DNA of 64,000 nucleotides, taken from the NCBI RefSeq assembly GCF_041080625.1, contig NZ_CP163518.1:4464001-4528000 (forward strand). Reading direction: 5' to 3'. The DNA comes from Streptomyces sp. CG1 (GTDB taxonomy: Bacteria; Actinomycetota; Actinomycetes; Streptomycetales; Streptomycetaceae). Below, piece after piece: positions 16,158 to 25,615 of the stretch (its first letter is position 1; every line of letters begins with the position of its first letter). The notes under the pieces are model-generated. The model saw only the letters and a list, made by a program, of their open reading frames with translations, searched no databases and was not told where the DNA came from. The position numbers and the translations under genes are program-made.

Positions 16158-17387
16158 TCACTCGTTGGCAGCGCGCGGGCGGTCGCCGTCCTCGTACTGA
16201 TCGAAGAGGGGCGTGCGTCCACGCTCGCGCGCCCGGCGCGCAGAGGCCGCACGGCGCGCGTCACTGCGGCCGTCCGCCGGGTTGCCCCCGGACGAGGACG
16301 CCTGCTCGCCCGCGGCACCCTCCGGCGCCTGGCTCGCCCCGCGCTCCGGCGCGACCGAGCTGGAACGCGCCGAACTCCATGTGTCGGGCGCCCCCAGATC
16401 CACATCGGACGTGGCACGCGGCGCGACCGGCGCGGTCACGTACGTCGGCAGTGGCACCGGCACCGGGTCCCAGCTGTCCCCGCCGGGCCGCCGCTGCCGC
16501 TCGCGCTGCTGGTCGACCCACTCGGCGTGATCCGTCTGCTCGACCAGTGCACGCCGGTCCGCCGCGAGCGCGGCGAGCCCGGTGTCCGTCCCGGTCCCCG
16601 GGGCGTCCTCCGGTTCGTCCGCGCCGCGACTCGGGTCGAGGGAGGCGCGCCGACGCGGCTGGCGGTCCCGCTCCCGCAGCCGCTGGGCTGCGACCTCGGC
16701 GCGCCGGCGGTCCATCTGGTAGGCGAAGCGACGGCGCTCCTGGGAGCGCAGGTACGCGATGTACCCGCTGAGGAGCACGGCCGGTACGGCGGGCACCCAC
16801 AGGAAGGCGAGCCCGCCGACGGCGGCGGCGACGGCGCCCAGCGTGAAGACGAAGAAGAGCATCACGGTGGTGCGCCTACGGCGCGCAAGGACCTTCGAGC
16901 GCCGGGCACGCGCTGCGGCCGCCTGCGCCGAGGGAGAACGCCGCGCGGACGGCACCCGCTTCGGCACGGGCTCGGAGCCCGATGCGAGTGCCGAGCCGGA
17001 TACGGGCATCGAGCCGGCCGCGGGCTTGGGCACCGGCGCGGCGGCCTGTTCGCGTGCCGGTTCCGCCCTCGCGGGCGCCCCCGGCTCGGCGTCGGTGTGC
17101 ACCTGACGTCGGGTCGGAGGCATGGCAAACGCCCGGACGTCCACCGAATCGGTGACGGCGTCCGGGTCGCCGGCGTCCGGCTCCCCCTCCTGGGTGGAGC
17201 GCGCCCGCAGGTCCTTGGCGTACCGGCGCTCCATTCCCGCCTTTCCGGACAGCAGCCGGATGGCGGTGCTGAAGCGTTCCGTCGGACGGGCCTCGTTCAG
17301 CTCGTCCTGCCTACGGAGCCACATCGGCACCAAGTAGGCGGCCCAGGCCCCGACAATGACTGCGTAGATGAGGCCGCTGCTGCTCAC
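16158..17387 (-). CDS. sepX: SepX/GlpR-type divisome membrane protein
   Basis: A 409-residue membrane protein. An N-terminal membrane segment (GLIYAVIVGAWAAYLVPMWL) is followed by a conserved basic segment, a long Pro/Ala/Ser-rich disordered linker, a hydrophobic hairpin with two membrane spans (about residues 172-212, starting VMLFFVFTLGAVAAA), and a disordered charged C-terminus ending in an Arg-rich region. This layout and the location next to rimJ-like and moeA genes match SepX of Streptomyces, the homolog of corynebacterial GlpR, which binds a MoeA-like gephyrin (Glp) and the FtsZ machinery. Expected role: septum assembly and stability. Confidence 0.82.
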   Translation of the reverse strand: MSSSGLIYAVIVGAWAAYLVPMWLRRQDELNEARPTERFSTAIRLLSGKAGMERRYAKDLRARSTQEGEPDAGDPDAVTDSVDVRAFAMPPTRRQVHTDAEPGAPARAEPAREQAAAPVPKPAAGSMPVSGSALASGSEPVPKRVPSARRSPSAQAAAARARRSKVLARRRRTTVMLFFVFTLGAVAAAVGGLAFLWVPAVPAVLLSGYIAYLRSQERRRFAYQMDRRRAEVAAQRLRERDRQPRRRASLDPSRGADEPEDAPGTGTDTGLAALAADRRALVEQTDHAEWVDQQRERQRRPGGDSWDPVPVPLPTYVTAPVAPRATSDVDLGAPDTWSSARSSSVAPERGASQAPEGAAGEQASSSGGNPADGRSDARRAASARRARERGRTPLFDQYEDGDRPRAANE

Positions 17388-17597
17388 GTCTCACACCGTA
17401 GAGGGGTTTGCGCGGGGCCATCCGCCAATTGGGCCGGTGTGTCGCACGATCTGGCTGATATTTCCAGCATTTTTTGCGATCGATGCGATCAACGGGCTGC
17501 CACGGCCGCGAATTCAGCGCCCCGGGATGGTCGACACCCGATCAATTTCGAACATGTATTCAATTTCCGAGGGCTGGGCGGGATTCCCCGGCGTGTT

Positions 17598-18278
17598 CTA
17601 CGGATTGCGCGCCGGGCCGGGTGCGCCCGGCGCCCCCGAAGCACCGCTCGCGCCCTCTCCGTCGCCCGTGCGCCCGGTGCGCCGCTCTCTCTGGGAGCGT
17701 GCCCGCTTCCACCGCGCCAGCAACCCGTCGGGCACCTCTTCCGCGGTGAGCGCGAACACCAGGTGGTCGCGCCAGGCCCCGTCGATGTGGAGATAACGGG
17801 GCCGGAGCCCCTCCTCGCGAAATCCGAGTTTCTCCACGACCCGGCGGCTGGGCCGGTTCTCGGGACGAATGCAGACCTCGATGCGGTGCAGTCCGACGGT
17901 GTGGAAACAGTGGTCCACCACGAGCGCGACAGCCGTCGGCATCACCCCGCGCCCGGCCACCCCCTCGTCCACCCAGTAACCGATGTGCCCCGAGCACATC
18001 GATCCCCAGGTGATCCCCGCGACCGTCAACTGCCCGACGAGCCGCCCCTGGTATTCGATGACGAACGGCAGCATCCGGCCCGCGCCGGCCTCGGAACGCA
18101 GGTGCCGGACCATCTGGCGGTAGGTCGGCCGGTGCGCGATCGGCCCGCTCGGCGTGGGCGGCGGGATGGTCGCCTCCCAGGGGCGCAGCCAGTCCCGGTT
18201 GCGCCGGTTCACCTCGCGCCAGGCCCGCTGGTCGCGCAGCCTTATCGGCCGGAGGACGACATCGCCGTCCGCCAGCAC
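17598..18278 (-). CDS. RimJ/RimL-like N-acetyltransferase
   Basis: A 226-residue GNAT enzyme of the ribosomal-protein N-terminal acetyltransferase type. Family features are LRPIRLRDQRAWREVNRRNR at the start, GYWVDEGVAGRGVMPTAVAL (acetyl-CoA binding) and the IEVCIRPENRPSRRVVEKLG segment. The C-terminus is a low-complexity Gly/Ala/Ser/Pro tail. The start is a GTG at 18278, 20 bp after the mog stop, so it is probably cotranscribed with the molybdopterin genes. The same gene order (galU, moeA, rimJ, sepX homolog) is known from mycobacteria. Confidence 0.85.
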   Translation of the reverse strand: MLADGDVVLRPIRLRDQRAWREVNRRNRDWLRPWEATIPPPTPSGPIAHRPTYRQMVRHLRSEAGAGRMLPFVIEYQGRLVGQLTVAGITWGSMCSGHIGYWVDEGVAGRGVMPTAVALVVDHCFHTVGLHRIEVCIRPENRPSRRVVEKLGFREEGLRPRYLHIDGAWRDHLVFALTAEEVPDGLLARWKRARSQRERRTGRTGDGEGASGASGAPGAPGPARNP

Positions 18279-18298
18279 GACGGGCCAGGATGGGCTGT

Positions 18299-18829
18299 TC
18301 AGCTCACACCCCCTGGGGGTACCTCCCAGGCCTTTGGGGCACTGGGGGAGGGTCTGGGGTGGTCGCCGCCGCGGATCTGGTCGACGGCGTGGATCAGCAG
18401 GGGCTCCAGCACGGCGAGGCCGTCCTTCACCCCGCCCGTGGAGCCCGGCAGATTGACGATCAGGGTCCGCCCGGCCACCCCGGCCAGGCCTCGCGAGAGC
18501 GCCGCCGTCGGGACCTTCTCCCGCCCGAACGCCCGGATGGCCTCCGCGATGCCCGGCACCTCGCGGTCGATCACCGCGCGGGTCGCCTCGGGTGTGCGGT
18601 CGGTGGGCGAGATCCCGGTGCCGCCGGTGGTGACAATGGCGTCGTACCCGGCGTCGACTCCCGCGCGCAGGGCCGCCTCCACGGGGTCTCCGTCCGGGAC
18701 GACCTGGGGGCCGTCGACGTCGAACCCGAAGCCCTTCAGGCCGTCGGCGATCAAGGGGCCGCCCTTGTCCTCGTAGACTCCTGCGGCAGCCCTGTTGGAG
18801 GCGGTGACCACCAGAGCACGGTAGGTCAT
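18299..18829 (-). CDS. mog: Molybdopterin adenylyltransferase (Mog/MoaB family)
   Basis: A 176-residue protein that binds molybdopterin. The MPT-binding motif [17 protein letters not shown] and the later [12 protein letters not shown] are present. The start ATG (18829) overlaps the moaC stop (ATGA). The last 15 or so residues (from PRPSPSAPK to PPGGVS) are encoded by the palindromic element at 18311-18352, so the native C-terminus was probably replaced or extended by this repeat. Confidence 0.88.
   Translation of the reverse strand: MTYRALVVTASNRAAAGVYEDKGGPLIADGLKGFGFDVDGPQVVPDGDPVEAALRAGVDAGYDAIVTTGGTGISPTDRTPEATRAVIDREVPGIAEAIRAFGREKVPTAALSRGLAGVAGRTLIVNLPGSTGGVKDGLAVLEPLLIHAVDQIRGGDHPRPSPSAPKAWEVPPGGVS
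18311..18352. repeat. Palindromic interspersed element at the 3' end of mog
   Basis: An imperfect palindrome beginning CCCTGGGGGTACCTCCCAGG and ending CACTGGGGGAGGG. A second copy lies inside the monooxygenase gene (6608-6646) in the opposite orientation relative to the coding strand. It has the form of repeats I recall as scattered through Streptomyces genomes. Confidence 0.72.
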
Positions 18830-19305
18830 GCCCGGCTCCAGTCGCCTGACTTGCCGCCCGTCTTCTCCTCCACCCGCACGTCCGTGATGACCGCTCCCTT
18901 GTCGACCGCCTTGACCATGTCGATCACGGTGAGCGCGGCGACCGTCACGGCGGTGAGGGCCTCCATCTCGACGCCCGTACGATCCGTCGTCTTCACGGTG
19001 GCCTGGATCTCCACGGCGTCGTCCGCGACCGACAGATCCAGTTTCACACCGGACACCGACAACGGGTGGCACAGCGGGATCAGGTCCGGGGTGCGCTTGG
19101 CGCCCATGATGCCGGCGATGCGCGCGGTGGCGAGGGCGTCCCCCTTGGGCACTCCCTCACCGCGCAGCAGCTCGACCACGCGGGGGGAGACGAGGACGCG
19201 CCCACTGGCACGGGCGGTGCGCGCGGTCACGTCCTTCTCGGATACGTCGACCATGCGGGCCGCGCCCGCTTCGTCGATGTGTGTCAGTCCGTCCTGCGTA
19301 CTCAT
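18826..19305 (-). CDS. moaC: Cyclic pyranopterin monophosphate synthase
   Basis: A 159-residue enzyme of molybdenum cofactor synthesis, acting after MoaA. Signatures LCHPLSVSG and [16 protein letters not shown] are present and the length fits the family. The start at ATG 19305 ([11 protein letters not shown]) has GGAG 11 bases upstream; the upstream extension has a poor profile. Its stop overlaps mog. A gap of 137 bp separates it from moeA. Confidence 0.93.
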   Translation of the reverse strand: MSTQDGLTHIDEAGAARMVDVSEKDVTARTARASGRVLVSPRVVELLRGEGVPKGDALATARIAGIMGAKRTPDLIPLCHPLSVSGVKLDLSVADDAVEIQATVKTTDRTGVEMEALTAVTVAALTVIDMVKAVDKGAVITDVRVEEKTGGKSGDWSRA

Positions 19306-19442
19306 GCTGTGTGCCGCTCCCGGTCCGGGCCCGTCACAGTGCGGTGCACGAGCCTGTTGTGCGCGACACGGTACCGCCATGTCCGCGCAGGCACCGGCTC
19401 AGGACCCCCGTGGGGCCTGAGGCGCGCGCACGCACGCGTGCC

Positions 19443-20765
19443 TCAGCCGAGCAGCACGACCTCCACCTCTGCGCCGGGCTCGACGGACTCCACGTCCTCG
19501 GGGACGACGATCAGCGCGTCGGCGTGCGCCAGAGCCGCGATCAGATGCGAGCCGGAACCACCGACGGGGGCCACCTCGCCAGCGCCGTACGCACCGCGCA
19601 GGAACTGCCGGCGCCCCTTGGGCGAGCGCAGCGCCTTGTCCGCCTTCAGGGTGGCCCGGGCCCGGGGCCGGTTCACGTCCGTGAGGCCCATCAGGGCGCG
19701 GATGGCGGGACGGACGAACAGCTCGAAGGAGACGTACGACGACACCGGGTTGCCCGGCAGGGCCAGCAGCGGTGTGTGGTCGGGGCCGACGGAGCCGTAG
19801 CCCTGCGGCTTTCCTGGCTGCATGGCGAGCTTGCGGAACTCCACGCCGCTTCCCGCCTCGTCCTCGTCGCCGACGTGCGACAGCGCCTCCTTGACGACGT
19901 CGTACGCCCCGACGCTCACCCCGCCCGTGGTCACCAGCAGGTCGGCACGGACGAGCTGGTCCTCGATGGTGGCGCGGAGGGTCTCGGCGTCGTCGGCGAC
20001 GGCGCCCACCCGGTAGGCGATCGCACCGGCGTCCCGCGCGGCGGCGGTGAGGGAGAAGCTGTTGGAGTCATAGATCTGGCCGTGGGCCAGTTCCTCGCCG
20101 GGCTGGACGAGTTCGCTGCCCGTGGACAGGACGACCACGCGCGGGCGCGGGCGTACGCGTACCGTGCCGCGGCCGATCGCGGCCAGCAGCGCGATCTGCG
20201 GCGGGCCGAGGATGGTCCCGGCCTCCAGCGCGCGGTCGCCGGCCTTCACGTCGCTGCCCTTGGCGCGCACGTGCGCGCGTGCCTCGGCGGGGCGGTGCAC
20301 ACGCACCTGCCCCTCGGCGCCCTCGGGGGCCAGGCTGCGGGCCCGCATGCCGCTCACGGGACCCTCGCCGAGCCCGCCGTCGGTCCACTCGACGGGGACC
20401 ACGGCCTCGGCGCCGGGCGGCAGCGGAGCGCCGGTCATGATGCGGGCGGCCTGGCCGGGGCCGACCCGGACCGGGTCGGCCGCGCCCGCCGCGACGTCGC
20501 CCACGACCTCCAGGACGGCCGGGAACTCCTCGCTGGCGCCCGCGATGTCCGCGACCCGCACCGCGTACCCGTCCATGGAGCTGTTGTCGAAGGGCGGCAG
20601 GGACACCGGCACCGTGACGTCGTCGACCAGGACGCAGCCTTGGGCGTCGAGCAGCTGCAGTTCGATGGGTTCGAGGGGGCGGACGGTCTCGAGGATGTCC
20701 TCCAGGTGCTCGTCCACCGACCACAGGTGGTCCGGGCCGGCGGGGCGGGTCGCGGCGGTGCTCAA
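19443..20765 (-). CDS. moeA: MoeA family molybdotransferase / gephyrin-like protein (Glp)
   Basis: A 440-residue MoeA-type protein that inserts molybdate into adenylylated molybdopterin. Features are the N-terminal PPFDNSSMDGYAVR motif, the GAPLPPGAEAVVPVE segment, the TTGGVSVGAYD MPT-binding loop, LPGNPVSS and the C-terminal domain IV. The start is TTG at 20763-20765, overlapping the galU stop (TTGA), so translation is coupled to galU. With sepX three genes away, this copy may act as the divisome partner Glp instead of, or as well as, in cofactor synthesis; sequence alone cannot separate these. Confidence 0.9.
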   Translation of the reverse strand: MSTAATRPAGPDHLWSVDEHLEDILETVRPLEPIELQLLDAQGCVLVDDVTVPVSLPPFDNSSMDGYAVRVADIAGASEEFPAVLEVVGDVAAGAADPVRVGPGQAARIMTGAPLPPGAEAVVPVEWTDGGLGEGPVSGMRARSLAPEGAEGQVRVHRPAEARAHVRAKGSDVKAGDRALEAGTILGPPQIALLAAIGRGTVRVRPRPRVVVLSTGSELVQPGEELAHGQIYDSNSFSLTAAARDAGAIAYRVGAVADDAETLRATIEDQLVRADLLVTTGGVSVGAYDVVKEALSHVGDEDEAGSGVEFRKLAMQPGKPQGYGSVGPDHTPLLALPGNPVSSYVSFELFVRPAIRALMGLTDVNRPRARATLKADKALRSPKGRRQFLRGAYGAGEVAPVGGSGSHLIAALAHADALIVVPEDVESVEPGAEVEVVLLG

Positions 20766-21673
20766 GATTGCTGCATCTCCTCGGCTACGTAACTGCGAAG
20801 CCAGGTCCGGAAGTCCGGGCCCAGGTCTTCACGTTCGCACGCGAGTCTGACAATGGCACGCAGATAGTCGCCACGGTCGCCGGTGTCATAGCGGCGGCCC
20901 TTGAAGACGACGCCGTGCACCGGTCCGCCGACCTTCTCGTCCGTGGCGAGCTGCTGGAGAGCGTCGGTGAGCTGGATCTCGCCGCCGCGGCCCGGCTCGG
21001 TCTTGCGCAGTATGTCGAAGATGTGCGGGTCCAGGACGTAGCGGCCGATGATCGCGTAGTTCGACGGGGCGTCCACCGGATCCGGCTTCTCGACCATCCC
21101 GGTCACCTTGACGACGTCGCCGTAGGCGGTCATCTCCACGGCCGCGCAGCCGTAGAGGTGGATCTGCTCGGGCGCGACCTCCATGAGGGCGATCACGCTG
21201 CCGCCGTGCTGCTCCTGCACCTCGATCATGCGCTGGAGGAGCGGGTCGCGCGGGTCGATCAGGTCGTCGCCCAGGAGCACCGCGAAGGGCTCGCGGCCGA
21301 CGTGCGGGGCGGCGCACAGCACGGCGTGTCCGAGACCCCTGGGGTCGCCCTGGCGCACGTAGTGCATGGTCGCCAGGTCGCTTGACTCCCGCACCTTCGC
21401 CAGCCGCTCGGCGTCGCGCTTCTTCTCGAGCGCCGATTCCAACTCGTAGTTGCGGTCGAAGTGGTCCTCGAGCGGACGCTTGTTGCGCCCGGTGACCATG
21501 AGGACGTCGTCGAGCCCCGCCGACACGGCCTCCTCGACCACATACTGGATCGCGGGCTTGTCGACGACCGGCAGCATCTCCTTGGGAGTGGCCTTGGTGG
21601 CCGGCAGGAACCGAGTGCCGAGGCCTGCCGCGGGAATGACAGCCTTGCTGATCCTGGGGTGCGACTGAGTCAT
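20762..21673 (-). CDS. galU: UTP-glucose-1-phosphate uridylyltransferase
   Basis: A 303-residue nucleotidyltransferase making UDP-glucose for cell-envelope and storage glycans. Motifs: the nucleotide-binding IPAAGLGTRFLPATKATPKE, KPAIQYVVEEA, LLGDDLI, VEKP and the late TGDRGDY. Start taken at ATG 21673 (MTQSHPR); ATG 21685 (MVASMTQ) is an alternative. First gene of the galU-moeA-moaC-mog-rimJ group and divergent from 5-FCL. Confidence 0.93.
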   Translation of the reverse strand: MTQSHPRISKAVIPAAGLGTRFLPATKATPKEMLPVVDKPAIQYVVEEAVSAGLDDVLMVTGRNKRPLEDHFDRNYELESALEKKRDAERLAKVRESSDLATMHYVRQGDPRGLGHAVLCAAPHVGREPFAVLLGDDLIDPRDPLLQRMIEVQEQHGGSVIALMEVAPEQIHLYGCAAVEMTAYGDVVKVTGMVEKPDPVDAPSNYAIIGRYVLDPHIFDILRKTEPGRGGEIQLTDALQQLATDEKVGGPVHGVVFKGRRYDTGDRGDYLRAIVRLACEREDLGPDFRTWLRSYVAEEMQQS

Positions 21674-21774
21674 GCTCGCCACCATATCCGGTGCCTTTGT
21701 AGGGAAACTGTGGCTCCGGTTGATTGGCCCTTTATGACTGCATTGAACAATCAAGAAGGACGCGAGAACGACCC

Positions 21775-22395
21775 GTGGAACACAACGGACGCACGAGCGA
21801 GCCTGACAAGCGCATGTTGCGGCGGGAGTTCCTCTCGGTGAGGAACAGGTTGACGCAGGATGACGTCGACGCGAAAGGGCGCGCACTGGCGGAGCGCGCG
21901 CTGGAGCTGCCCGAGCTGGCGCATGCGCGCACGGTGGCGGCCTACGTCTCCGTGGGGAGCGAGCCCGGCACCCCGGCGCTGCTGGACGCGCTGCGCGCGC
22001 GGGGCGTGCAAGTCCTGCTCCCCGCGCTCCTGCCGGACAACGACCTGGACTGGGGCGAATACGCCGGTCCTGGCTCCCTCGCGCGGGTCCAACACGGCGG
22101 GAAAATGGCGCTTTTCGAGCCTTCCGGCACGCGTCTCGGCCCGGACGCCGTGACGGCCGCGGACGTCGTCCTGCTGCCCGGGCTCGCGGTCGACGCGCGC
22201 GGGATGCGGCTGGGGCGCGGCGGAGGGTCGTACGACCGTGTACTGGCCCGTCTGGATCGCGCCGGCGCACGCCCCCGGCTCGTGGTGCTGCTGTACGACA
22301 CGGAGGTCGTCGCGCACGTCCCGGCCGAGGCGCACGACAAACCAGTGCACGCGGTGGTGACGCCCTCCGGCACGCGCCGCTTCCCGAGGCCCTGA
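21775..22395 (+). CDS. 5-formyltetrahydrofolate cyclo-ligase
   Basis: A 206-residue ATP-dependent enzyme converting 5-formyl-THF to 5,10-methenyl-THF. The N-terminal basic motif (KRMLRREFLSVRNRL) and the diagnostic MRLGRGGGSYDR near the C-terminus are clear, with LLPGLAVD before it. Start taken at GTG 21775; the extension to the TTG at 21724 is unconvincing. Divergent from galU, as in many actinobacteria. Confidence 0.9.
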   Translation: MEHNGRTSEPDKRMLRREFLSVRNRLTQDDVDAKGRALAERALELPELAHARTVAAYVSVGSEPGTPALLDALRARGVQVLLPALLPDNDLDWGEYAGPGSLARVQHGGKMALFEPSGTRLGPDAVTAADVVLLPGLAVDARGMRLGRGGGSYDRVLARLDRAGARPRLVVLLYDTEVVAHVPAEAHDKPVHAVVTPSGTRRFPRP

Positions 22396-22473
22396 CCGAG
22401 CGCCCCCACGCCCCGCCGCGCCGGCCGGCAGCACAGCGCGCTTCGATCGATACAGCACTGCCCCCTACGACGA

Positions 22474-22507
22474 AACGGCCCTCCACGCGTGCGCGTGGAG
22501 GGCCGTT
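22474..22507. terminator. Bidirectional 15-bp hairpin terminator
   Basis: AACGGCCCTCCACGC pairs perfectly with GCGTGGAGGGCCGTT across GTGC. It lies between the convergent 5-FCL and penicillin-acylase-like genes, 24 bp beyond the latter's stop. Confidence 0.85.
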
Positions 22508-22530
22508 CTCCGTGCTGTGCCGTCAGTGGC

Positions 22531-25347
22531 TCACGGTTTGAGGACGAGTGTGTCGCTCGTGCTCTGGTCGACCGCCTTGTCCGAGAACGACCAGGGCAGC
22601 AGCTCGCCCTTGGCCCACAGGCTCGTCTGGTCCGTGTAGTGCGCGCTGAAGGCGTGCCCGGAGGCGCCGGTCAGGTTGATCCACTTGGACTTGTCGAGAT
22701 CGGCGAGGTTGACGACCATCCGCATGGACGGCACCCAGACGACGCCGTAGCCGCCGGCGGCGTTCCAGCCGGTCGCGTTCACCGTGGCCTCGCCGCCGCT
22801 GAGCCTCCAGGGACCGCGGTTGAGGATGTACTGCAGGACCTGGGGGCCGTCGGTGCCGAGTGTCTGGTTCTTCAGGAACAGCCGGTGCAGCCGGCCCCAG
22901 CTCCAGGTGTCGATGTCCTTGCCGAGCTTGGCGGTCAGCTCCCAGCGGGCGTCGATCATGGCGCGGGCGAGGAGCTGGTCCATGTCGTTCGCCGCGGGAC
23001 GAGTGCCCGACTTCGGCGTCTTCCACCAGTCGCTGTCCGGCTTGTCCATCAGGGTGCGCACGACCTCGAACCAGCGGTCCCCGCCGTCCGGCTGCGCCTG
23101 GTCGGTGTCGCGCTCGCCGCACTCGCGCACCTTGGTGTTGTCGTCGACCGGGCCGGTGGTGTCGATCTTGGGGACAGACAGGCACTGTCCGTTGACGCGC
23201 AGCTCCTTGGGGAGCTTGTTGCCGAAGGCGAGCTTGAGGATGTTGCGCCAGACGGCGTTGAAGTAGGCGGCCGCCGCGGAGTCGGCCTCCTGGGTGTAGT
23301 CCCAGCCCTCGAGCAGCTTCTGCGCCTCGCGCACGTTCTTGTCGTCGAGGTTGATCTTCAGCAGCTTGGGCACCAGGAGCTTGGCGATCTCGCTGCTGTT
23401 GTCCAGCTGCATCTGCCGCATGTCGTCGGTGGAGATCTTGCCGCCGTCCTTGATCTTGGACTCGATCAGGTCGGTGATGCGCTGGCTGCGGGTGCCGTAG
23501 CCCCAGTCCGTGGTGAGCGTGTACGGGTACTTGTCCTTGTCGACCACGGCCTGGTTGGCGGTGACGATGTAGCCGCGCTCGGGATCGAACTCGTACGGCA
23601 GCTCGTTCTGCTTGATGAAGCCCGTCCAGCGGTACTTCGAGTCCCAGCCGGGCGCGGGGATGGAGCCGTCGTCGACGGAGGAGCGGGTGGGGATCTTGCC
23701 GGGCAGCGTGTAGCCGATGTGGCCGGCGGTGTCGGCGTAGACCAGGTTCTGCGAGGGCACGTCGAAGAGGGCGGCCGCCTGGCGGAACTCGCTCCAGTCG
23801 GCCGCCCTGTCGATGGCGAAGACGGCGTCCAAAGCGGTGCCCGGGTCGAGCGCGGTCCACCTCAGGGCGAGGCCGTAGCCGTCGCCGCGGTCGGGGGCGG
23901 CGGTGTTGACCGTGGCCCGCTTGCCGACCTGGACGAGTTCGTCGTCACGGTCGGACAGCAGCGGCATGCCGTCCTGGGTCTGGCGCACGACGATCGTCTT
24001 GGGCGCGCCGCCGGCGACCTTGATGGTCTCCTCGCGGGTCTTGAACGGCCGGACCTTGCCGTCGTACAGGTAGCCGTTCGCGCTCACCTTCTCCAGGTAG
24101 AGGTCAGTGACGTCGACCCCGGAGTTGGTCATGCCCCAGGCGATGTCGGCGTTGTGACCGATGACCACACCGGGCATGCCGGCAAAGGTGTAGCCGGTCA
24201 CGTCGTACTGGCATGTGCTGGAGACGCTGCGGCAGTGCAGGCCCATCTGGTACCAGACGGACGGGAGCGACGCCGACAGGTGCGGGTCGTTGGCGAGCAG
24301 CGGCTTCTTGGTGATGGTGTACTTCCCGGACACCACCCAGGAGTTGGAGCCGATGCCCTGGCCGTTCACGCCGACGGCGGTCGGGACGTTGTCCAGGACG
24401 TTGTAGAGGCCCGCCAGCTGGCTTGTGAGCGCCGATCCGGTCTTGGACGAGGCGGCGGAGCCGGTCGCGCCCTTCGTGCCCCCAGAGGCGCTTGTGGCGC
24501 CGCCGGTCGTACCGGTCGCGCCCGTCGTGCCGGTGCCCCGAGAGGTGCCCGTGCCGCCGCTCTGCTGGAAGGACTTGGTCAGCTGCTTGTACTGGCCTTC
24601 CTGGACGATCGGCTTGTTGCGGCTGTACGGGTATTCCGGGTACAGGTCCTGGATCTGCTGCGGGCCGAGCCGGCTGGTCATCAGCGCTCGGTCGATCTCG
24701 TCCTTCATGTTGCCGCGCAGGTCCCAGGCCATCGCCTTCAGCCAGGAGACGGAGTCGACCGGGGTCCACTTCTCCGGCTTGTAGTCGTTGGTGAAGCCCA
24801 GGGCGGCGTACTCGAGGGAGATGCCCTTGCCGTCCTTGCCCTGAAGGTAGGCGTTGACTCCCTTGGCGTACGCCTGGAGGTACTTCTTCGTGGCTGCCGA
24901 CAGCTTGGTGGCGTACTCCTGCTCGGCGATCCGGTCCCAGCCGAGGGTGCGCAAGAACTCGTCGTTCTTGACCTGGCCCTTGCCGAACATCTCCGACAGG
25001 CGGCCGGACGTCATGTGCCGGCGCACGTCCATCTCGTAGAACCGGTCCTGCGCCTGCACATAGCCCTGCGCCATGAACAGGTCCTCGTCGGAGGACGCGT
25101 AGATCTGCGGGATGCCGTTGCCGTCCCGCTTGACGTCGACCGGCCCCGACAGGCCGTCGAGCGTGATCGAGCCCTTGGTCTGCGGGAAGGAGGCGCGGAC
25201 GGTGCTGATCGACCAGTACGCGCCGTAGGCGATGCCTCCGATGATGGCCAGTACCAGCACCAGCACGACCAATCGGGCTTTGCGCCCCTTCTTCCTGCCG
25301 GACTTGGCGGGCTTGTCACCCGTTGTGGCGGTGGTGTTGGGGGGCAT
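22531..25347 (-). CDS. Penicillin acylase family (Ntn-hydrolase) membrane-anchored protein
   Basis: A 938-residue acylase-type precursor. After a Lys/Arg-rich start there is one membrane segment (RLVVLVLVLAIIGGIAYGAY, about residues 26-45), then the alpha chain, a Gly/Thr/Ser spacer of about 40 residues (GTGTSRGTGTTGATG and on) and the beta chain. The predicted autocatalytic nucleophile is Ser334 in GSNSW, matching SerB1 of penicillin G acylase. NTPHL-like LANDPHLS and the IGHNADIAWGMTNSG oxyanion segment follow. The family hydrolyses amide bonds of beta-lactams or acyl-homoserine lactones. The substrate here is unknown, and orientation outside the membrane is inferred. Confidence 0.9.
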   Translation of the reverse strand: MPPNTTATTGDKPAKSGRKKGRKARLVVLVLVLAIIGGIAYGAYWSISTVRASFPQTKGSITLDGLSGPVDVKRDGNGIPQIYASSDEDLFMAQGYVQAQDRFYEMDVRRHMTSGRLSEMFGKGQVKNDEFLRTLGWDRIAEQEYATKLSAATKKYLQAYAKGVNAYLQGKDGKGISLEYAALGFTNDYKPEKWTPVDSVSWLKAMAWDLRGNMKDEIDRALMTSRLGPQQIQDLYPEYPYSRNKPIVQEGQYKQLTKSFQQSGGTGTSRGTGTTGATGTTGGATSASGGTKGATGSAASSKTGSALTSQLAGLYNVLDNVPTAVGVNGQGIGSNSWVVSGKYTITKKPLLANDPHLSASLPSVWYQMGLHCRSVSSTCQYDVTGYTFAGMPGVVIGHNADIAWGMTNSGVDVTDLYLEKVSANGYLYDGKVRPFKTREETIKVAGGAPKTIVVRQTQDGMPLLSDRDDELVQVGKRATVNTAAPDRGDGYGLALRWTALDPGTALDAVFAIDRAADWSEFRQAAALFDVPSQNLVYADTAGHIGYTLPGKIPTRSSVDDGSIPAPGWDSKYRWTGFIKQNELPYEFDPERGYIVTANQAVVDKDKYPYTLTTDWGYGTRSQRITDLIESKIKDGGKISTDDMRQMQLDNSSEIAKLLVPKLLKINLDDKNVREAQKLLEGWDYTQEADSAAAAYFNAVWRNILKLAFGNKLPKELRVNGQCLSVPKIDTTGPVDDNTKVRECGERDTDQAQPDGGDRWFEVVRTLMDKPDSDWWKTPKSGTRPAANDMDQLLARAMIDARWELTAKLGKDIDTWSWGRLHRLFLKNQTLGTDGPQVLQYILNRGPWRLSGGEATVNATGWNAAGGYGVVWVPSMRMVVNLADLDKSKWINLTGASGHAFSAHYTDQTSLWAKGELLPWSFSDKAVDQSTSDTLVLKP

Positions 25348-25615
25348 CGCTGTCCTTGCTGTCCTAACGCGAGCGGCAGGTCGGGCTGTGACTTTGAATG
25401 AGCGCTGGAGCAACCATAGGCGCAGGGCCCTGTGCCGCTTGACGCGGAGTGGGGAACCAGCGCGTACGAGCGTTCGATCTTGCCTCCATGAGCGTCAAGA
25501 AAGCGTCAAGACTTAGGTAAGGTAACGAAGTACTTGGGTGCGGTGCGCCGCAGCCTCGGGTCTTGTGTACGTGAGCTCGCGCGCCCGGCGCGCGAGCCAA
25601 GGAAGGGAACCGCCG
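25348..25615. other. Divergent intergenic region, acylase / antiporter
   Basis: A 268-bp gap with promoters for both genes expected. I see no clear palindrome. The plus end carries AAGGAAGGG, the ribosome binding site that decides the CTG start of the antiporter. Confidence 0.5.
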
